A program made the position numbers and the translations under genes. Source: Bromus sterilis (Eukaryota > Streptophyta > Magnoliopsida > Poales > Poaceae). From it: a stretch of DNA of 64,000 nt. The notes beneath the pieces are model-generated. The model saw nothing but the letters and a program-made list of their open reading frames with translations. It was not told the origin of the DNA and ran no database searches. The stretch spans positions 7,750,001 through 7,814,000 of the forward strand of contig OX465599.1 in the NCBI GenBank assembly GCA_950022295.1, written 5' to 3'. Positions 57,287 to 64,000 of this stretch are shown piece by piece (positions within the stretch are counted from its first letter, which is position 1; each line of letters opens with the position of its first letter).

Positions 57287-57655
57287 ACATTTTTTTGGGG
57301 GCTAATGCAAGTGTACAATTTGATGCCTAATTAATCACTCATGCCCTAAACTTGAGTTTAGTTACTACTAGTAGTTCAAGATGCCACATTTTGCTGGGGA
57401 TTGGATTTGTTTGGAGTTTTACCATGAGATGTTTTTGTAAGTAGTCAACCAAGAGATGTATTATCCACAGAAGCCCGGTCGAGTAGTAGTACTAGGAGAT
57501 GTGGACTGTTTAGTTGACCTGAAATAACTAATTAATTAACGGACGGTATGAATGGTAAGCTGAAGAGGAACTTTTTTCATTTTTCATTCTGGCGTGACGA
57601 AGAGAACAAACTTAATCAATCTCGCGGGTGGCTGCCGCAGGGATAGCGACGTGAC
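57287..57655. repeat. Direct repeat, copy 1 (partner at 59905-60232)
   Basis: Shares AATGCAAG(T/C)GTACAA.TTGATGC, then GGGGATTGGATT(T/G)GTTTG, GGACTGTTTAGTTGACC, and CA(T)TTTTCATT.TGGCGTGA.GAAGAGA.CAAA.CTTAATCAAT with a segment 2.6 kb away. No coding content recognised. Confidence 0.8.
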
Positions 57656-57937
57656 TGTATATGCAGGGTTTTTTTTAGGATGAAATAGGATCAGATTTGG
57701 ATGGATAATTTTTATATCGTATCATATTCTATATTTCTTTTCGAATTTAGAAGTGGTGTGGTAATGAAACAGGATCGGATCGGAAACGATCATTTATTAT
57801 ATTCATATACAAAAATATATAATTATTTTATAATAATATTATACATAAACAATGAGCAAATATGTGTACTTATACACATTAAGACACATAAAGTACTAGA
57901 CAATACTAGAATAAACCAAATAAATCAATAACAAGTA

Positions 57938-58028
57938 CTCCCTCCGATCCATAAAAAGTGTCGCCCACTTAGTACAAAGTTTGTACTATCTTAGTACAAA
58001 ATGAGCGACACTTTTTATGGATCGGAGG
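57938..58028. mobile_element. Stowaway MITE
   Basis: 91 bp with inverted ends CTCCCTCCGATCCATAAAAA and TTTTTATGGATCGGAGG. Left flank TA; the right flank is degenerate (aaata). Arms pair through GTGTCGC and TTAGTACAAA. Confidence 0.92.
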
Positions 58029-58603
58029 AAATATATGTTTTGTCTCATAAGCAAAGATAGCTTTCAGGTACTACTAGATAAAATAGCTAAGATTTAAATA
58101 TATCGGATATTAGTAATACCATATCCTGTCAAATGGACTCAAATTCGGATCAGATTGTTGTCGGATGTACTAATTTGTTACTGTGTTCTATAAAAAATGG
58201 ATTTGAAATCAGTTTCGAATTATCTTAACCACTTTCACCTACCCGAGTTAGCGTCCTATCTATGACAACGAAAACAAATTATCACAAAGAGGAAAATGGA
58301 AACTCGATGACCAGATGACATGTCAAAGGATGAAGGACACTTCATATTACCAATATTTCACGGATATTATATTTTGAAAAAAAATTACTTCATGGACATT
58401 TTGATGTGTTCCCATGAACAGAGGATGCGAAGCCGAGAATACAATTGAAATCATCAAATATTTATTATGTGTCCTGCCTTCTCACTATGACATGAATACA
58501 TAGAGCCTTCTCACTTTAACATGAATATATAGATCAATATAAATTTAAATATACATATATTATAAAAACTGCAAGTAATACCATAAGCATCAGATGTTTA
58601 ATA

Positions 58604-58840
58604 TTCCCTCCGTTCCTTGATATAAGGTGTATATGTTTTCTTAAAAAATCAAACTGTTGTAACTTTGATCAAATTTATAGCAACAACATGTATCATATTT
58701 AACACAATATGAAAATGTGTTTCCAGAAGAATATGATAATATTGTTTTAATGAAAAAAATCAATATATTTATCTACAAATCTATCCAAGTTTGACATTTT
58801 ACAATAAACTATACACCTTATATTTAGGAATGGATGGAGC
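58604..58840. mobile_element. Stowaway-type MITE (~237 bp)
   Basis: Begins TTCCCTCCGTTCCTTGATATAAGGTGTAT and ends with ATACACCTTATATTTAGGAATGGATGGAGC, imperfect inverted repeats of nearly 30 bp. The interior includes TTTGATCAAATTTATAGCAACAACATGTATCA, split here by family-typical variation. Confidence 0.85.
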
Positions 58841-59419
58841 ACATTTTTAATATTCATTGATTCAATAGCGAAAAAAATCAAGTTTTCCGTGCCAACCACC
58901 TCATTTTTGGCCTCGAACTACTCAAGCCTTGACACCTTGAAAGTGGCCTTCATCTCCGAACACTTTTCCCATTCAAATTCATACAAAGATGCATGAATGC
59001 ATAGGGCTTAGTTCCTTGTCTGTTGATACAATGCTAGCAAAAATTAAGAAAATCAATCAAATGACCATCACATAGAGCAAAACATGAAGCAAAAATTACG
59101 AGCATCCTTTGCACTTGTGCATACACATCTCAATACCTTGTTGACGGCTTGTCACATTAAATGCTAATTTACCCCGCAAAAATACATCAATGCTAATTTG
59201 GAAGTCATTTGAAGGGTTCCATTTAAATTTAGGTAGCTCATACTTTTGTTTGTAGTTATGTGTATCAATAGTTATGCACTTACACTTGTAGTTAAGAGCA
59301 CCCATTGGACGCCAATTGAAACTTGTATCCGTTCGAAAGAAAGAAAACAAACCATATTGAACTTTCCATACGTATCTAGCTAGTATCACCTGTGTGGCGT
59401 ATAATATTGTATAGAGTTC
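58841..59419. other. Intergenic, no gene supported
   Basis: Short open frames only (for example minus strand 59443-59096) without recognisable domains. Confidence 0.35.
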
Positions 59420-59720
59420 GATATTGTTTCGCGAGTGTGGCATTACCTAGCCAATTATCATCCTAGAATCTAATTTTTAGATCATCCTTAATAGAGAAGG
59501 AACCATAGTGAAAGAAATATTTTTTTGTAGCCATCAGGCCAACCCAAAAGTGTGAATCTCCAGGCTTCTGATATATGTAGAATATTGCCTTGTAATCCAC
59601 ATATTTTCTCCTATGGAGGATTTGTCATACACTATCTTCGGACAACAACTTAAAAGACCATTTTCTCAAGAGAGCAGAATTTTCAATCTCAAGATCATGC
59701 CAGTGTGATGGGGAGGGCGG
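59420..59720 (-). pseudogene. Small LINE ORF2 remnant
   Basis: The minus strand matches, at DNA level, the LINE at 18340-18540: GTGTGGCATTACCTAGCCAA versus GTGGTGTTACCCAACCA, CCACATATTTTCTCCTA.GGAGG, TTTGTCATACAC..CTTCGGACAA and CTCAAGATCATG. An inserted or unalignable stretch lies at about 59490-59560. It is too decayed to translate. Confidence 0.7.
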
Positions 59721-59904
59721 ATCGAATGCACGACAATGAACCAAGGGCGAGTTTTTTGTATATCATAGTGCGAAGTGCAATTTTTCGGTGATTAACCATG
59801 CTTAGCGTAGCCTCAAGTTGGATTGCTGTAGTTAATGTTTTTCAATTGGAGATGCGCTGGCTAGACCATAGCGCAGGGTAGTGGTATACGATTTCCTTTC
59901 TTTG

Positions 59905-60232
59905 GGGGGGTCAAGATCGAGGATAATGCAAGCGTACAACTTGATGCTTAATGAATCACCCATGTCCCTTAACTTTAGCATATATAGTGTATAGTTAGTT
60001 GGAGATGCATATCCATCATGGTCGGGGATTGGATTGGTTTGAGGTTCTACCACTGGACTGCATTGCACGGACTGTTTGGAGAATTGGATTGTTTGGTTGA
60101 CCCGAATTAACTGAACGGACTGTCTGAATGCTAAACGGAAGATAACATATACTTTTTCAGTTTTCATTTTGGCGTGAGGAAGAGAGCAAAGCTTAATCAA
60201 TTTCCTAGGTGCAGCAGGGACAGCGACGCGAG
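59905..60232. repeat. Direct repeat, copy 2 (partner at 57287-57655)
   Basis: See copy 1. Same orientation, with small insertions and deletions between them. The shared end (GCAGGGA(C/T)AGCGACG(C/T)GA) is sharp in both, suggesting a defined duplicated segment. Confidence 0.8.
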
Positions 60233-60422
60233 TGCTAACGTACATGCACACGTATTAGCTTGCCTACCTACCTGCCTGCCACGAAGAATTTGGAGACGCC
60301 AAATGCCAAACGACAACGAAATAATAATGAGTTCCACGCGGCGTCCCTATCACTTGCTTAATTTTTTGTGGAATTACCTACTACTATCATTTCTACGTAC
60401 TCCCTCCTCTGTAAAGTAATAC

Positions 60423-61850
60423 CAGGGACGGAGCCAGAAATTGAACATAGAGGGGGCGAAAGAGATAACTACCGCACACATAATATGTATTACCAAGTCT
60501 AGCGTGAAATCGCAATGTATACTTTGCAATAGTTGCACAAATAATAATTTTTATATGAGAAAGTAACATATGTTTTGCAATTGTCGGTAGAATTTTAGCT
60601 CTGCGAGTACCTATATTATAATAAGATGAGCAAGCTGAATCCAGATTTTTAGTGCAAAGAGTTAGAAATTGAAGCAAATGGCTTGAAAAAAATATGTTTT
60701 ATTACTTCTATATATATTATGAGAAGTACAGTTAAACTGGGATAAAAGATATATTAAATCCCTATGTATCACCAAGTAATGCATAAGGAAAACAATTTGC
60801 TGCCGGCACATATCTATATCTCTTATAAAGCGAAACTCCAATAAGATGTATTTATGGTTTCTATCTCAACATGCAAACTATCCACATCATCCATTATTCT
60901 AGCCAATCATTTATTCATCTCATCCACTAACAAAACCCAATTAACATGCATTTGTGGTATCTATCTCAACATGCAAGCTATCCACATCACCCACTATTGT
61001 AGTCAATAATTTATTCATGTCATCCTCTTTCATTTACATGCAGAGTTTTCATACAAATTTCCGCTGCAACGCACAGGGTATTCTTCTAGTTAATAATATT
61101 TTGATGTAAAAAAGTATACATTAATACTATATGTTTATACTAGAGAAATAATCTACTGGCGGTAATGCAGATCAGGCTCAGCGACGACATCACAACATCA
61201 CCGTTTTTCTGAATTTAGATGCAGATGAGATACAATAATAATAGATAATGATGCCTCCTTTTGGTGTCGGATGGCAGTAAGCAGGCAGCGGCTTAATATT
61301 TGGAATTGCGAATCAAATCGAAGGACGTGAATGACACAGCCCCTGAACCTAATCTAATGCTGAAAATAAAACCTAACCTTTTTTTCTTCGTCTGGGTGAT
61401 CATCTGTGCGGCCAGTCGGCAGTCAGATCGGAAAATAACGCTTTCATGTCCCATTCTCTTCTCAACGGAGAGATTCATAGAAGAATTAGCAGGCGGCCGG
61501 CGGCAAGTTCGATCGTAGATGCGTTTTCCAGCAGGTTAAAAAACTAACGAAGCGATTAGAAGAGCAGATCTGAACTGCATGTTGTGATGATGATGGGCGT
61601 AGCCCTCGTAGCTTGGCCATGGGCTTTCACGTTGGATTATTTGCCCTTTTTATTTTACTGGGATTTGGGCCTTTAGGCTGCAATCAATTATACAACAGTA
61701 CATGGGCTGTATCTATGTGAGGCAGGCATAGGGGGGGCGAGGCAAGCCACGGACGGCTGCCTATACGGTAAAATCAGCTACCAAATTGATCGCTATACGG
61801 TACGACACGATCGTCAGGGGGGGTCTCGCCCCCCCTTGAATCCGTCCCTG
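60423..61850. mobile_element. Non-autonomous hAT element (1428 bp)
   Basis: Ends CAGGGACGGA and TCCGTCCCTG are perfect 10-bp inverted repeats, flanked by the perfect 8-bp target duplication AGTAATAC (60415-60422 and 61851-61858). Sub-terminal regions include AGGGGGGGCGA-type and TCGCCCCCCC sequence. No transposase is present. It contains a nested Helitron at 60813-61089. Confidence 0.95.
60813..61089 (+). mobile_element. Mini-Helitron (~277 bp) nested in the hAT element
   Basis: Starts TCTATATCTCTTATAAAG after an A and ends CCGCTGCAACGCACAGGGTATTCTT-type sequence with CTAG at 61086-61089 followed by T. The interior contains an ~85-bp tandem duplication (TATCTCAACATGCAA(A/G)CTATCC and following, near 60859 and 60958). 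No coding sequence. Confidence 0.75.
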
Positions 61851-61926
61851 AGTAATACGTACTATAAAATATTTTAGATAACTAAATTAGTAATTTAAAA
61901 CATCTTATATTAGTTTACAAACCGAG

Positions 61927-62487
61927 TCTGTTTAAAATATCCGCAGTGTGATCGAGTGGTTATATATATACGGACGTGCATGGACGGGTGAGAGTCTGTG
62001 AATGAATGGACCGATCGACCGACGTCTCCTGCACGCTCGCACGCCATCCATGATCCATCCCAGCTTCGTTCGTTCGTTCGGGTTTACCGTTTACGTACAC
62101 AACACAAGTGTAGATCGATGCAGGGCTTTCGCGGTATACTGGTATATGGCACGCAGGCTTGACCGACCGATCAATCATGCAAGCTGTGTGCATGCGTTTG
62201 CCAACTCCAGCGTACCTAATTCGATCGTGGCATGAAGAAGAATGGCACGTACGAAAGACGGTTGACCCATCAAACTGTCGTCTCACTGTCAGTGCGAAAC
62301 GAACCAAAACATCTAGCACAAGAACAGTACGTTCGTGGACGAGAGAGAGAGAGAGAGAGAGACGTGAGTGCAAGTTGAAGCAGGCAGGTTCATCCACTTG
62401 CACACGCACGCGCATCCGTTTGCCTTGTTGTCCGCGCGACCGGCCAGCATGCATGCCTAGCAGTAGCAGCCATCTCAATCCAACATC
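61927..62487. other. Intergenic with simple repeats
   Basis: No gene. It contains a TTCG tetranucleotide run at about 62066-62079, a GA run at 62340-62362 and many CATGCATG-type palindromes. Upstream sequence of an unseen gene is possible but not supported. Confidence 0.4.
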
Positions 62488-62502
62488 AACTCCATGCATG
62501 CA

Positions 62503-62925
62503 AGTATTCAGACCTTTCTCCCGTTCCCTCCCGTCAACTCCCCTTACCCTTCCCTCTCCTTTACCCGCCCGCCGGCCCGAACCGAGCCCAAATCCTTGCC
62601 GCTGGTTGAATAGGAGATGGGGGAGGTCTTCAGGCGTCGGTTTCTTCCGGCCATACTCTCCGGTGGAAGGGCGACCGTCTTCATTTCTCCCGACTACGAT
62701 GCCCAAGAGGAGGCAGTTTTGCTCTCTGGTGAAGTTCATGGCGTGATGCTCGGAAGATTTTCATCGGTTTAAGTGGTGTCGTCTCCGACGCCGGCGAGGT
62801 TCAATCCATTGGGTTGTGGGTGTTTCCGGCTCTTTTGCGGTCTTTTTTGTTTTGTTTTGGGCCCCTCTTGATTAATAATCGGTACTTTGCTTAATAAAGA
62901 TCGTATGTGTTCAAAAAAAAAAAGA
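62503..62925 (+). mobile_element. Polyadenylated retroposon with target-site duplications
   Basis: The segment ends with AATAAA (62893-62898) and an A-run (62913-62923), and is flanked by 15-bp direct repeats AACTCCATGCATGCA (62488-62502) and AACTACATGCATGCA (62926-62940), one mismatch. This is the mark of LINE-machinery insertion. It carries a 51-codon ORF from about 62617 (MGEVFRRRFLPAILSGGRAT...) with no recognised domain. It could be a LINE derivative, a SINE-like element or a processed pseudogene. Confidence 0.75.
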
Positions 62926-62940
62926 AACTACATGCATGCA

Positions 62941-64000
62941 TTGTTGAACTCACCAGTCCAACAAAATGGCTGAATCCGTTGACCAGGTATGTTTGTTTGT
63001 TTGTGTCGGCATATAATAATACGTACTCAGCAATAGCCGTCGGTTCAATGGCTGTGAGTGGGACCGGTAGCTGAACAATATGCATGGTCTAGGACAGCGA
63101 CGTGACTACAAACATCCATCTCCCTCCAAAACTCTATCTATCCAATACGTACGTGTACACGTATGCGCATGCGTGCGTTGCTGATTCCACCTCACCCGCC
63201 GCGCCCATTACAACCTCAAGATCGACGTACGTATGCACCGCTATAAAAACGAAATGCGTACTCTAAAAAACACACCATAGAATCAGCACGTACTATGTAA
63301 GCATGAGGCTGGCCATCCCGCCCCACAAAGAAAATTAGAAGAAGCATCATCATGCTGGGTATAAAAATGCAACTCATGCTTGATCATGCAATGGCTTAGC
63401 TGTGGTGATGCACAGTAGAGTAGAGTAGTCGACAAAATGTGCTTAATCATTACTGCTTAATTAACAGTGAAAAAGTTTAGATGGTTTTTACTTTTTTCGG
63501 TAGATTCTGCTACAACTGTTTGCCACGATGCACGAAACCACATAGGCGAGTGACAAGCGTATAATATTACCAATAATGCAGTAGAATGAGTTGTCCAGTG
63601 TTTGATTAATCATGTGGCCGGTCTCCTTCTTTCCAATCTTCTTCAAGCAAGACGCAATACATATATATATAATAATACGCACGTGTTGTGATGTACTCAT
63701 TCAGGGTACGAACCAAGAACCCTTCAACTTTCAAACCCTCCCTTCGTAATTTGGACCCAGGGCAGCCCAAGGATCACATCAGCCGCACGCATCATCCTTT
63801 CTCTATCCAACATTTCTGTTTGACATAACTTTCTCCATCCAAATTAGTCAGCCGCGCATTCTGTAATGTTAATTTGGAGCAAGCCATACAGGTATAGAAA
63901 TAGAAATAGAAGACATACAGGTATGTGTTGTGCACAATTAGAACCTCATGCGTCAGTGTGTGCGTGTTTCTGTGTAGGTTGTCAGATTTTCTTGTGTGCC
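62941..64000. other. Intergenic to window end, no gene seen
   Basis: About 1 kb with scattered GTACGTACG and CATGCATG-like words and an AT microsatellite near 63660. Short frames (for example minus 63700-63488) have no domain. Nothing else supported. Confidence 0.45.

Larger units (their letters stand above)
60400..61926. mobile_element. Stowaway MITE, split by a later hAT insertion
   Basis: The left piece 60400-60422 (CTCCCTCCTCTGTAAAGTAATAC, with TA before it) and the right piece 61851-61926 (AGTAATACGTAC...CTTATATTAGTTTACAAACCGAG) are the two parts of one short Stowaway; the right end is the imperfect complement of the left. The 8 bp AGTAATAC are duplicated by the insertion. Confidence 0.8.

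Noticed and set aside
62159..62746. Long frame covering intergenic DNA and the retroposon
   Set aside because: It runs across the retroposon's left target duplication and a GA run, so it cannot be one gene.
1..64000. tRNA and rRNA genes
   Set aside because: None recognised by eye. tRNA-like words occur only as retrotransposon primer sites. A tRNAscan run would settle it.

Overview
The window is nuclear DNA of a grass, most likely of the tribe Triticeae (wheat, Aegilops, barley and relatives). The basis is nested Gypsy, Copia, CACTA and LINE remnants, many Stowaway elements with CTCCCTCCG-type ends, Helitrons ending in a CCCGT...ACGGG hairpin plus CTAG, and plant host genes (F-box/LRR genes, a PP1 phosphatase, a very GC-rich receptor-kinase-like gene). 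The species call is inference. Nothing prokaryotic is present.

Layout. 1-1.42 kb: CACTA transposon fragment (an accessory gene and the start of a TNP2-type transposase). 1.42-8.81 kb: Gypsy-like element lacking its 5' end and its pol region, with a gag/protease remnant, a long broken antisense gene and a 3' LTR. 8.81-13.31 kb: minus-strand Athila-like element with 5' LTR and tRNA-Asp primer site, itself sitting in the gag of a minus-strand Copia element (13.31-16.32 kb). 17.37-18.78 kb: 5'-truncated LINE. 19.7-20.3 kb: spliced-looking fragment of an unknown gene.

21-38 kb is a small F-box/LRR cluster with four copies: a decayed minus-strand copy (21.0-22.0), an apparently intact minus-strand copy of 500 aa (25.3-27.05), a plus-strand copy stopped by one in-frame TAG (32.1-33.8), and a more diverged, apparently intact minus-strand copy (35.7-37.9). 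A PIF/Harbinger transposon lies just upstream of the first and a Helitron ends 184 bp upstream of the third. An orphan copy of the last-exon tail follows the third gene.

38.5-46 kb is AT-rich or transposon DNA with a LINE RT fragment, a fold-back element, a second Helitron and a 1.3-kb Harbinger-like element carrying a complete intronless 145-codon gene with its own TATA box. 47.6-51.3 kb is a complete four-exon PP1 catalytic subunit gene (320 aa). 51.7-54.4 kb is a block of diverged ~0.8-0.9-kb tandem repeats. 54.75-56.03 kb is an intronless receptor-kinase-like gene whose HRD, DFG and VAIK motifs are altered, so a predicted pseudokinase. 56.5-64 kb is MITE-rich: several Stowaways, a ~0.35-kb direct duplication, a triple nest (Stowaway containing hAT containing Helitron) and a polyadenylated retroposon with target-site duplications.

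The host genes do not form a pathway visible from sequence. PP1 and the pseudokinase are both signalling proteins and the F-box proteins are candidate SCF ubiquitin-ligase adaptors. The strongest candidates for something little described are the ORF-carrying Harbinger element, the tandem block between PP1 and the pseudokinase, and the pseudokinase itself.
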